Assembly (NCBI GenBank): GCA_031279525.1
Contig: JAITIH010000114.1
Coordinates: forward strand, 1 to 17,828
DNA length: 17,828 nt
Origin: Deltaproteobacteria bacterium
GTDB lineage: Bacteria > Desulfobacterota > Desulfarculia > Adiutricales > Adiutricaceae
Direction: 5' to 3'
In this document: one piece after another, positions 5,463 through 13,041 of the stretch
Position numbering within the stretch: the stretch's first letter is position 1
Layout: every line of letters starts with the position of its first letter
Made by a program: the position numbers and the translations under genes
The notes under the pieces: model-generated
Databases searched by the model: none
What the model saw: the letters and a program-made list of their open reading frames with translations, nothing else
What the model was told of the DNA's origin: nothing

Positions 5463-8122
5463 GCCCCCATGGTGAACTCCCAGCGCCCGGCCGGGTCGCC
5501 GGCGTCGGCGTCGAGAGCCCGGCCATACTCAATGCGCAACGGCCCCATGGGGGAGAGGTAGCGTAAGCCGGCCCCGTAGCTGCGCTTTAAGTTGGAGAAG
5601 CTATAATCTTGGAATTTGGTCCAGACGTTGCCCATGTCGTAGAAGACCACCCCAAAAAGCCCTGAGTCCTTAATCAACGGGAAGGTCAACTCAAAGTTTA
5701 AGACCATCATTTTTTCGCCGCCGATGTTCTCTTGCGTCTCCGGGTCCTTGGGCGAGACGTCGTACCAGTCGTAGCCGAGGATGGAGTTGATGCCGCCTAG
5801 CATGTATTTTTCGTAGACCGGCAAGCCGCCCCTTTTGGTCTCGTCGGCGAAGCCGCCCTCGAAGTGGGCCATGAAGGCCATGCCGTTAAAGTAGGGCACC
5901 GGGACCCATTTGGCGAACTCGACTTCGTAGCGGTTAAAGGCTGTCTCCCCGCCCAGGAGGCTAACGCCGACGGTGTAGCCTAACCGGGCCGTGGACCCGG
6001 AGGTCGGCTGGAAGAAGTGATTCCGGGTGTCGCGGCGCAGGGCGAAGGAAAAGGTGCTGTTGACGGAGTTGCCCATCATGGACCTTAAGTAGGCCGAGGA
6101 ATTGATCCCGACGTCGGAGATTTCCACCTCTTCCCAAGAGTAGGTGCCGGTCAGGTAGAAGCGCTCGAAGACCGGGTAGCCGACCCGGATGGCCGCGCCC
6201 TTGGAGTCTTTGCGGTAGTAGTCGAAGTTATTGTAATACTTGAACAAGTCGAGCCCCATCATAAGGGGGATGTCGCCAACCCAAGGGTCGGTGAAGGAAA
6301 AGTTAAAGTAGTTGCTCTCGCTGCCGATGTTGGCCTCCAAGGCGATCCGGCGGCCGTAGCCGAAAAGGTTGTCCTGGGTTAGGCGGATCGTCCCGAAGAT
6401 GGAATTGTAGTTGCTGTAGCCGGCCCCGATCTGGAAGGATCCGGTCGGCCGCTCCTTGACCTCGACCCTTAAGTTCATCTTGTCGTTGGCGTCCGAGGGA
6501 CTGGGCACGAGGTTAATGTCCTCGAAAAAGGAGCTGCGCATTAGGTTGTTTTGGCTGTCTCTGAGCTTGGAGTTGGAGGTCAGGTCCCCTTCGGAGAACT
6601 CCAAGTGGCGCCTAATGACCTTGTCGCGGGTCTTGTCGTTGCCGACGATGGTGATGCGGTCGTAGTAAACCGTGTTTTTGGGCATGACCGAGAAAGCCAC
6701 GGGCAGGACGTTGGCCTCGTCGGGCTCTCCAAACACGGGCTCGACCTCATTGTGGGCGTAGCCCTGGTCGGCGTAATAGTTCTTCAGCCGATTGACGTCC
6801 TCTTGGAGGAGCTCCCGGTTCCACCAGGTCTCGTCTTTAATCTGGACCAAGTCTTCCAGCATCTCGTCGGGTTTATCGGTCTCCAATAAATCGCCGGTCA
6901 AGGTTACCTGGCCCACCTTGAAACGGGCCCCCTCGTTAATGGGGAAGGTGACCACGAAGCCGTCGGTCCCCTCCTCGCTCTCGACGCTGGGCTCACCGAC
7001 CCTAGCCAAAAGAAAGCCGTTATTGTGATAGTACTGGGTCAAGAGCTGGGCGTCGTTGGCCAGCTTTTCCCGGTCCAACTTCCCCGACCCGGTCAGCCAA
7101 GAGGTCAAAAAGAAGCGGGTCTCGCTCTCGATTTGGCCTTTTAAGGCCCAGCCGGCGTAAAACTCGTTGCCCTCAAAGCGGATTTCCCGAATGTAAAGCT
7201 TCCCGCCCTCGACGATCTGGAAAACTAGCCTGGCTTTCCCTTCTTCCCCAGGCTGGAGCTCGTAAGTCACCTGGGCCATGGGGTAGCCCTTGTCGGAGTA
7301 AAATTTCTGGAGGTTGTTGACGGCCGTGGTCAAGCGTTCGTCGGTGGCCAAGTCCAGGACCTTGACCCCCACGACCTCCTCTAGGTCCTCGGCGTCGAAC
7401 TTGGAGTTGCCTTGGTAAACGATGACCCCGATCTGCGGCCTTTCGGTCACCCTAAAGTGGACCGCTTTCCCGCCGGGCACGTCGTCGACCTCAACGCTGA
7501 CCGTCTCGAAATAGCCCATGGAGTGTAAGCGCCTAATGTCCGAGGCCGCCTTGGTCTCGTTGTAGGTGCCGCCTCGCCGGATCCTCAAGGAGTTTAGAAT
7601 GGCCTCGTTCTCGACCAGGCCGCTGCCGGTTATGGAGACCGACACGACCCTGGCCCCGCCGCCAAAAAGGTGGTCGGTGACCATCAAAACCAGTCGCTCG
7701 GCCGTCTGGGGCAGGTTCTCCGAGGCCGCCGAGGAAACGCTCGCGCGCTGGCTGCCCTGCAGGCCCTGAGTCAGGGGCTGCAATTGGCCGGTTAAGGTGA
7801 AGGAGGTTCCAGACCGCGTCAAGCTTGGCGCGAACAGAAAGTCCGCTCCCAACTGGCGGGCCTGGGCCAGCACGGCGCTTTCCCCCTGGCTAAGGGTCTG
7901 GGCCCCCATGGCCAGCGGCTGGAAGCCCTGGGCCTGCAAAGCGGACACCGTTAGCTCCAAAAGCCCCCGGCTGATGTTGCTCAGCTGCTCTAGCTGGGTC
8001 CCAGTCACCCCCACCACCTGGTAAGGGGCCACGGCGATCTTTTGCCCGGTCTGCCCCCAGGCCTGGGCCGCCCCAAAGGTCAGACAGCCAAAAATCAGGA
8101 GGACAAGCGGTTTTTTAAGCAT
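5453..8122 (-). CDS. bamA: Outer membrane protein assembly factor BamA (Omp85)
   Basis: BamA inserts beta-barrel proteins into the outer membrane. The 889-residue protein has a signal peptide (1-21), an extra N-terminal alpha/beta domain (about 25-150), five POTRA domains (about 157-229, 230-309, 310-401, 402-485, 486-558) and a C-terminal barrel (about 559-889) ending in Phe. E. coli BamA is about 810 residues; the added N-terminal domain, also known in other deltaproteobacterial BamA proteins (recalled), explains the difference. Start ATG 8122 has CCGGAG 7 bases upstream. One oddity: the barrel motif usually written (V/I)RG(F/Y) reads Ile781-Leu782-Gly-Tyr, so the conserved arginine is replaced (codon CTC at 5777-5779). 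Upstream lies the long repeat array separating it from lolD; downstream is tolB. Confidence 0.97.
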   Translation of the reverse strand: MLKKPLVLLIFGCLTFGAAQAWGQTGQKIAVAPYQVVGVTGTQLEQLSNISRGLLELTVSALQAQGFQPLAMGAQTLSQGESAVLAQARQLGADFLFAPSLTRSGTSFTLTGQLQPLTQGLQGSQRASVSSAASENLPQTAERLVLMVTDHLFGGGARVVSVSITGSGLVENEAILNSLRIRRGGTYNETKAASDIRRLHSMGYFETVSVEVDDVPGGKAVHFRVTERPQIGVIVYQGNSKFDAEDLEEVVGVKVLDLATDERLTTAVNNLQKFYSDKGYPMAQVTYELQPGEEGKARLVFQIVEGGKLYIREIRFEGNEFYAGWALKGQIESETRFFLTSWLTGSGKLDREKLANDAQLLTQYYHNNGFLLARVGEPSVESEEGTDGFVVTFPINEGARFKVGQVTLTGDLLETDKPDEMLEDLVQIKDETWWNRELLQEDVNRLKNYYADQGYAHNEVEPVFGEPDEANVLPVAFSVMPKNTVYYDRITIVGNDKTRDKVIRRHLEFSEGDLTSNSKLRDSQNNLMRSSFFEDINLVPSPSDANDKMNLRVEVKERPTGSFQIGAGYSNYNSIFGTIRLTQDNLFGYGRRIALEANIGSESNYFNFSFTDPWVGDIPLMMGLDLFKYYNNFDYYRKDSKGAAIRVGYPVFERFYLTGTYSWEEVEISDVGINSSAYLRSMMGNSVNSTFSFALRRDTRNHFFQPTSGSTARLGYTVGVSLLGGETAFNRYEVEFAKWVPVPYFNGMAFMAHFEGGFADETKRGGLPVYEKYMLGGINSILGYDWYDVSPKDPETQENIGGEKMMVLNFELTFPLIKDSGLFGVVFYDMGNVWTKFQDYSFSNLKRSYGAGLRYLSPMGPLRIEYGRALDADAGDPAGRWEFTMGAMF

Positions 8123-8164
8123 GTGTTTTCTCCGGCTCCAAAAATAGCGACTAACTTCGATTTT

Positions 8165-8193
8165 ATAATGGCAATAAAGAAAATTTTTGTGAA
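8165..8193 (-). promoter_or_regulatory. Putative bamA promoter
   Basis: On the minus strand TTCACA (8188-8193), a 17-base spacer and CATTAT (8165-8170) match the -35 at 5 of 6 and the -10 at 4 of 6 positions. It lies about 42 bases before the ATG in the only AT-rich tract (8140-8220) of the gap. With the array beyond it, bamA probably has its own promoter. TATAAA, two bases further along, is an alternative -10 with a poorer spacer. Confidence 0.35.
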
Positions 8194-8222
8194 TGCATTG
8201 ACATATTTTACAAACAAATCAG

Positions 8223-8381
8223 ATACGCGTCAACCAAAATCTTCCAAAAGCCAACCCGAGCCCAGACCCGCCTGGCTCTCTTAAGGCCATTAACTCCTTA
8301 AAGAGCCAAAATAAAGCTAAAGCCTAAAAGTCGCCCGGACCGGACATAGGGTCTATAAAGCCTTCCTAACCTAAAGCCAAA
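8223..8381. other. Non-coding spacer between the bamA promoter and the repeat array
   Basis: I see no gene or recognisable RNA here. The sequence shares short words (CCTAAAG, AAGGCC, CTAACC) with the neighbouring array but does not align with its units. Confidence 0.4.
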
Positions 8382-8960
8382 GGCCTGGCCCGCCCTAGCG
8401 CCCTTAGGGGCTTTTGGCCCTGGCCTAACCCGGCCAAAGCCACGGTCTCCTAAGCCTAGCCAAATGGGCCTGGCCCGCCCTAGCCGCCCTTACGGGCTTT
8501 TTGACCCTGGCCTAACCCGGCCAGGGCCCCGGTCTCCTAAGCCTTAGTCAAATGGTTCGGCTCGCCCTAGCCGCCCTTACGGGCTTTTTGGCCCTGGCCT
8601 AACCCGGCCAAAGCCACAATCTCCTAAGCCTATCCAAATGGGCCTGGCTCGCCCTAGCCGCTCTTACGGGCTTTTTGGCCCTAGCCTAACCCGGCCAGGG
8701 CCCCGGTCTCCTAAGCCTATCCAAATGGTTCGGCTCGCCCTAGCCGCCCTTACGGGCTTTTGGCCCTAGCCTAACCCGGCCAAAGCCCCGATCTCCTAAG
8801 CCTATCCAAATGGTTCGGCTCGCCCTAGCCGTCCTTACGGGCTTTTTGGCCCTGGCCTAACCCGGCCAGGGCCCCGGTCTCCTAAGCCTTAGTCAAATGG
8901 TTCGGCTCGCCCTAGCCGCCCTTACGGGCTTTTTGGCCCTAGCCTAACCCGGCCAGGGCC
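8382..8960. repeat. Seven-copy tandem array of about 86 bp, reaching into the lolD 3' end
   Basis: The anchor CGCCCTAG occurs at 8391, 8476, 8563, 8650, 8736, 8821 and 8908, a period of 85-87 bp. Each unit has CTTACGGGC followed by a T run, then a CCTAACCCGGCC core and, except in the last unit, TCTCCTAAGCC. The last unit ends inside lolD, so its core is the lolD stop codon and last codons (Pro-Trp-Pro-Gly-stop). Units alternate between two types, with CCAAAGCC or CCAGGGCC after the core (A, B, A, B, A, B, B). Units lack spacer-like variable segments, so this is not a CRISPR array. It separates lolD from bamA. Confidence 0.95.
8935..8960 (-). terminator. Hairpin enclosing the lolD stop codon
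   Basis: In the lolD transcript GGCCCUGGCC and GGCUAGGGCC form a 10-bp stem with one G-U pair and a GGGUUA loop, so the stop codon lies across the loop and stem. There is no T run just after it on this strand. A second small hairpin (GCCC, loop GTAA, GGGC) follows with its T run on the plus strand. It may protect the 3' end or terminate antisense transcription rather than terminate lolD. Confidence 0.4.
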
Positions 8961-9762
8961 TTAAGCGGCCATTGACCAGCTCCAGGCGGGTTTCCATCTG
9001 TCGAGCCAGATCGGCGTTGTGGGTGACCACCACCGCGCTCATTTTTTTCTCGGCCACCAGCTCGCTAATGAGAGCGTTGACCAGGGCGGCGCTCTGAGCG
9101 TCTAAGTTGCCGGTGGGCTCGTCGGCTAAAAGAACCTTCGGCGAAAGGACCAGGGCTCTAGCCAGGGCCACTCGCTGCTGCTCGCCGCCGGAGAGCTTCC
9201 CGGGCCGGTGGCTGAGCCTTTGGGCCAAGCCCACCCTTTCCAATAAAGGCTTGGCCAGTCCCTCGGCCTGGGCCTGGGACAGACCGGCCACTAAGGCCGG
9301 CATGGCCACGTTTTCTAAGGCCGCGAACTCGGACAGAAGGTGGTGATACTGAAACACGAACCCCACCTCCCTCGCCCGCCAGCGAGCCAACTCCGGCTCG
9401 CTCAGTCGAAACACGTCCAGCCCCCGCGACAGGACCTGCCCGCCACTGGGCCGGTCTAAGCCCCCTAGTAGATATAGGAGGGTGGATTTCCCCGAACCCG
9501 AGGCCCCTAAGATGGCCAAGGACTGGCCCGAGGCCACTTTAAGGCTTAGGCCTTTTAAGATGGCGAGCTCCTGGCCCCCGGTCGCGAAGGTTTTTTTTAG
9601 GTCCCTGGCCTCAAGGAGAGGCCCGGTCGTCGCCTTTTCGGCCTCAAGGGCCTGGTCCCCGGGGCCGGCCTCGCTCCCGCCTAACTCAGGCGCCCCGTCC
9701 CGGCCGGGCCGCCGGCCCGCCTTACTGGCTTGCCTGGCCCGAGCCTGGGCGACCCTACTCAT
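8944..9762 (-). CDS. lolD: Lipoprotein-releasing system ATP-binding protein LolD
   Basis: This cytoplasmic ATPase powers release of lipoproteins from the inner membrane. The 272-residue protein has Walker A GASGSGKST (86-94), Q-loop Gln138 in FQYHHLL, signature LSGGEQQR (190-197), Walker B VLLADEP (210-216) and H-loop His248. The YHHLL after the Q-loop and the TGNLD after Walker B suit the LolD/MacB group. Compared with the usual 230 or so residues it has about 45 extra N-terminal residues, rich in Ala, Gly and Arg. The start ATG 9762 overlaps the end of the permease gene by 8 bases (ATGAGTAG) and has GGAGG nine bases upstream. This supports translational coupling and the long N-terminus. Its last codons and stop lie in the final unit of the tandem array. 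Confidence 0.95.
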   Translation of the reverse strand: MSRVAQARARQASKAGRRPGRDGAPELGGSEAGPGDQALEAEKATTGPLLEARDLKKTFATGGQELAILKGLSLKVASGQSLAILGASGSGKSTLLYLLGGLDRPSGGQVLSRGLDVFRLSEPELARWRAREVGFVFQYHHLLSEFAALENVAMPALVAGLSQAQAEGLAKPLLERVGLAQRLSHRPGKLSGGEQQRVALARALVLSPKVLLADEPTGNLDAQSAALVNALISELVAEKKMSAVVVTHNADLARQMETRLELVNGRLRPWPG

Positions 9763-11278
9763 AGCGGAGGGCCTCCACCGGGTCGTAACTGGCCGCCCTT
9801 TTGGCCGGGTAGACCGTGGCCAGGTAGCTGATGGCCATGGAGACCACGGCGATGGCCGTGGCCTGGGGCCAACGCAGCTCCACCGGCAATGAGCTCATTA
9901 AATATATCTCCGCCGGCAGGGTAATGAACTCGTAACGCTTAAGCAATAAGCATAAGGCGATCCCGAAAGCCAGGCCCCCGACGGTCCCGACCAGGCCCAC
10001 CAATAGACCTTGGAGGGTAAAGATCCGGCGAACCTGGGCCGAGGTGGCCCCCATGGCCTTGAGGATGGCGATGTCTCTGGTTTTCTCGGCCACCATCATG
10101 ATGAGGGTCGAGGCGATGTTAAAGGCGGCCACCAAGATGATCAGGGTCAAGATGACGAACATGGCCGTCCTTTCCAGCTTTAAGGCGGAAAAAAGGCTTA
10201 GGTTCATGCGCATCCAGTCTCGGCCCCAGTAGTCGGGGCCCAACAGCTCGACGATCTCGCGGCGGATCAGGTCGGCCTTATAGATGTCGTCCACCTTGAC
10301 CTCCAAGTAGGTGACCTCGCCCGGGGCCAGGCCCAGAAGGCTGGCCGCCTCCTCTAAGGTCGTAAAGGCCAGCTTGGAGTCAAAGTCGTAATAGTGGGCC
10401 TGAAACGTCCCGGCCACCTTAAAGTAGCGCGTCAAAGGAGCCCTCTGGCCTAAGGGGGTGACCCGACCAAAGGGGGAGATGACCCGCACGGTGGAGAGGG
10501 TCCCCACCCCTAAGCTCATGGCCAGCTCTCGGCCCAGCATTATGGGCCTTTCCGGATCGGGCTCAGGCGGTTCGGCCGCCGGCGCGGCTAGACTTGGCTC
10601 GCTAGATCCAGCTTCGGCCGGCTCTTTCCGGTCGGCCTGGGCCTCAGTCGCCCCATCTTCAGTCGCCCTTTCTTCGGTGACCCCTTCCTCAGTCGCCCCT
10701 TCTTCGGTCGCCCCTTCTTCGGCGACCCCTTCTTCGGTGGCCCCTTCTTCAGTCGCCCCATTGGCGGGCGCGGGATCGTCGGGCAGAAACTCCTCATCCT
10801 CGGCGAACTCGGGAAAATAGAACTCCCCCGGGAAATTGGCGATCATGGGTTGGCGGGTCAGGTTAGCCACCGCCGCCGGGGAGACGTTTAGAGTCTCAAA
10901 GAACCCAGCCTCGGCCGTGGCCGCCGGGTCTAGCCCCATGAGGACGACGCCGGTGGCCCCGGACCCGCTGGCCAACAAGGCCTGGCCTTGGATGAAGGGG
11001 AGGACGGTCCGGACCCCGGGGACGGTTTTGATTTTGGCGACCAACTCCGGCCAACCGGCCAGGTTGCCGCCGGAGCGAAAAATCGAGACGTGGGGCGAAA
11101 GGCCCAAAAGCTTATTTTTAAGGTTAGTCTCAAAGCCGTTTAGGACGGCCAAGACCACGATAAGGGCCGCCACCCCCAGGCCCACCCCGCCCACGGCCAG
11201 GACCGAAATGAGGGAAACCAAGCTGTCGCGCCGCTTGGCTCGCAAGTAGCGGATGGCGATGGTCCGTTCTATCGACAT
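9755..11278 (-). CDS. Lipoprotein-releasing ABC transporter permease (LolC/LolE family) with a pentapeptide-repeat insertion
   Basis: This inner-membrane permease works with LolD to pass lipoproteins to the periplasmic carrier. Of 507 residues (the family is usually near 410) there are four membrane segments: about 22-48, 373-396, 424-447 and 472-490. A large periplasmic domain lies between the first two. The region FSALKLERTAMFVILTLIILVAAFNI, then EKTRDIAILKAMGA, is characteristic of the family. Only one permease gene is present, so a homodimer is likely, as in other bacteria with a single LolC/E gene. Residues about 152-244 are extra, acidic and of low complexity, and include eight 5-residue repeats of the GATEE type (174-213). 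The start at ATG 11278 has no clear Shine-Dalgarno sequence. lysS ends 105 bases upstream, and lolD overlaps its end. I leave the symbol blank because LolC and LolE cannot be separated here. Confidence 0.93.
   Translation of the reverse strand: MSIERTIAIRYLRAKRRDSLVSLISVLAVGGVGLGVAALIVVLAVLNGFETNLKNKLLGLSPHVSIFRSGGNLAGWPELVAKIKTVPGVRTVLPFIQGQALLASGSGATGVVLMGLDPAATAEAGFFETLNVSPAAVANLTRQPMIANFPGEFYFPEFAEDEEFLPDDPAPANGATEEGATEEGVAEEGATEEGATEEGVTEERATEDGATEAQADRKEPAEAGSSEPSLAAPAAEPPEPDPERPIMLGRELAMSLGVGTLSTVRVISPFGRVTPLGQRAPLTRYFKVAGTFQAHYYDFDSKLAFTTLEEAASLLGLAPGEVTYLEVKVDDIYKADLIRREIVELLGPDYWGRDWMRMNLSLFSALKLERTAMFVILTLIILVAAFNIASTLIMMVAEKTRDIAILKAMGATSAQVRRIFTLQGLLVGLVGTVGGLAFGIALCLLLKRYEFITLPAEIYLMSSLPVELRWPQATAIAVVSMAISYLATVYPAKRAASYDPVEALRYE
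10640..10759. repeat. 15-bp coding minisatellite in the LolC/E permease gene
   Basis: About eight in-frame 15-bp units (on the plus strand of the form GGTCGCCCCTTCTTC with variants) encode GATEE, GVAEE, GVTEE, RATED and similar. Unit-length changes keep the frame, so the tract is likely to vary in length between strains. Confidence 0.9.
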
Positions 11279-11383
11279 ATTAGGGGCATGTTTGAACGCG
11301 CCTGGCTTTTTAGGGGCCTAAGCTTTCGCCGGCCGATCTTGGCCTTTGGCCGTATTTGGCCGGCCTTTAAGACCTTATGGGCC

Positions 11384-12910
11384 TTATTTTTCCGGCCTAA
11401 GATGCGGGAACAGGATCACGTCCCGGATGCTGGCCGAGTCAGTGAGAAGCATGACCAAGCGGTCGATCCCCACGCCCTCCCCGGCGGCCGGGGGCATGCC
11501 GTACATAAGGGCCCGGACGTAATCCTCGTCGAAATACATGCCCTCTTCGTCCCCGGCTTCCCGCTCGGCCACCTGGGCCAAAAAGCGCCGCCTTTGGTCC
11601 ATGGGGTCGTTCAGCTCGGAAAAACCGTTGGCCAGTTCCCGGCCGGCCACGAAAAGCTCGAAGCGGTCGGTTAGATCCGGGTTGGTCTCATTGCGGCGGG
11701 CCAAGGGGCTAATGTCGGCCGGGTACATGGTCACGAAGGTGGGGTCGATAAGCTTCGGCTCCACGGCCAGGTCGAAAATCTTGGCCAAGATCTTACCCAA
11801 AGAGTCGGTCTGGGAGCGCTCCCCGCCTATGGCGGCTAAATAGGCCAAGGCCTTTTCCCGGTCGGTTAGGGCCTCGGCCGGAGCCCCGCCTAAGGTCTCG
11901 ATGGCCTTTAAAAACTCGATCCTCCGCCAAGGGCTCTTTAAAGAAATCTCCCGGCCCTGGTAGACGATCTCGGTCGTCCCCAAGACGGTCTCGGCCGCCC
12001 CGGCGAACATGGCCTCGGTCAATTCCATAAGATCGCGAAAGTCGGCGTAGCTCTGATAGAACTCCAGCATGGTGAACTCGGGGTTGTGCTGAACCGAGAC
12101 GCCTTCGTTCCGGAAGTTGCGGTTGAGCTCAAAGACCCGGCCCAGGCCGCCCACCAAGAGCCGCTTTAAGTAAAGCTCCGGGGCCACCCTTAGGAAGAGC
12201 TTCCGATCCAAGGCGTTATGGAACGTCTCAAAGGGCCGGGCCGCGGCCCCCCCGGGGATGGGCTGCATCATGGGGGTCTCGACCTCCAAGAACCCCCTCT
12301 CCTCCAAAAAGCCGCGAACGTAAGAGACGATCTGCGAGCGGATCTTAAAGACCCGGCGGGTGGCCTCGCTCATGATGAGGTCCACGTAACGGCGCCGGTA
12401 CTTTAGTTCCACGCTGAGTTCATGGTACTTTTCCGGGAGCGGCCAGAGGCTTTTGGCCACCAGCTCCATCTTCTCGACCAATACGGACAGCTCCCCGGTC
12501 TTGGTCTTAAAGGCCTGGCCCGTGACCCCGACGAGATCCCCGATGTCCAGCTGCCGGCTCAGATCGAAGCAGACCGGGTCGACCCGGTCTTGGCGAAGGT
12601 AGAGCTGGATCTTCCCGGTCGGGTCCATTAAGTCGTAAAAGGTGGATTTCCCGTAGTCCCTTTTAGCCATGAGCCGGCCGGCCACCACGACCTTTTGGCC
12701 TAAGCCCTCCAGATCCTCGGCCGAAAGGGGGCCAAGACGCGACCGTAAGCTCTCGATCTGGTCTTTCGGGCGAAAGGTGTTCGGGAAAATGGGCCGCGTC
12801 TCGGCCAAGCGGGCGGACTTTTGAAACCGGGCCTCCAGCACCTGGCTGGAATCCCCGGCCAGCTCCGACTCCGCCGCGACGGGCGGCCCCGCGTCTATCT
12901 CCTTAGTCAA
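11384..12910 (-). CDS. lysS: Lysyl-tRNA synthetase, class II
   Basis: LysS charges tRNA-Lys with lysine in the cytoplasm. The 508-residue protein has an N-terminal OB-fold anticodon-binding domain (about 72-155, including GRLMAKRDYGKSTFYDL) and a class II catalytic domain with motif 2 FRNEG (266-270, followed by HNPEFTMLEFY) and motif 3 GEGVGIDRLVMLL (477-489). Length is normal. The start is probably TTG 12910: GGGAG lies six bases upstream and no ATG occurs before residue 81. The first 45 residues are a poorly conserved tail typical of the family. It lies downstream of the Hpt gene (131-bp gap) and upstream of the lipoprotein permease, on the same strand. The lysS - permease - lolD order is common in deltaproteobacteria (recalled). 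Confidence 0.97.
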   Translation of the reverse strand: MTKEIDAGPPVAAESELAGDSSQVLEARFQKSARLAETRPIFPNTFRPKDQIESLRSRLGPLSAEDLEGLGQKVVVAGRLMAKRDYGKSTFYDLMDPTGKIQLYLRQDRVDPVCFDLSRQLDIGDLVGVTGQAFKTKTGELSVLVEKMELVAKSLWPLPEKYHELSVELKYRRRYVDLIMSEATRRVFKIRSQIVSYVRGFLEERGFLEVETPMMQPIPGGAAARPFETFHNALDRKLFLRVAPELYLKRLLVGGLGRVFELNRNFRNEGVSVQHNPEFTMLEFYQSYADFRDLMELTEAMFAGAAETVLGTTEIVYQGREISLKSPWRRIEFLKAIETLGGAPAEALTDREKALAYLAAIGGERSQTDSLGKILAKIFDLAVEPKLIDPTFVTMYPADISPLARRNETNPDLTDRFELFVAGRELANGFSELNDPMDQRRRFLAQVAEREAGDEEGMYFDEDYVRALMYGMPPAAGEGVGIDRLVMLLTDSASIRDVILFPHLRPEK

Positions 12911-12970
12911 TTACGTCTCCCTAAAGCTAAAAAGGCCAAAACCAAAAAATATGAGGCCAAGGCCCACGGC

Positions 12971-12988
12971 CGCCCCCGGCTGGGGGCG
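12971..12988. other. GC-rich hairpin between the Hpt gene and lysS
   Basis: CGCCCCC, loop GGCT, GGGGGCG is a perfect 7-bp stem in the 131-bp gap. No T run follows it on either strand, so it is not a convincing terminator. It may be a processing or attenuation site. Confidence 0.3.
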
Positions 12989-13041
12989 ACCAAAAGGGGC
13001 CGCCGTAAAAAAACGAGGGCTTTTCGGCCAAAAAGGCCCCC

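Noticed and set aside
8198..8226. Plus-strand promoter starting with a perfect TTGACA
   Set aside because: The -10 position reads AGATAC, which is poor, and no plus-strand gene follows; the minus-strand bamA promoter is a better use of the AT-rich tract.
8382..8960. CRISPR array
   Set aside because: Units are adjoining copies of about 86 bp with no unique spacers, no cas genes are near, and the last unit merges with the lolD coding sequence.
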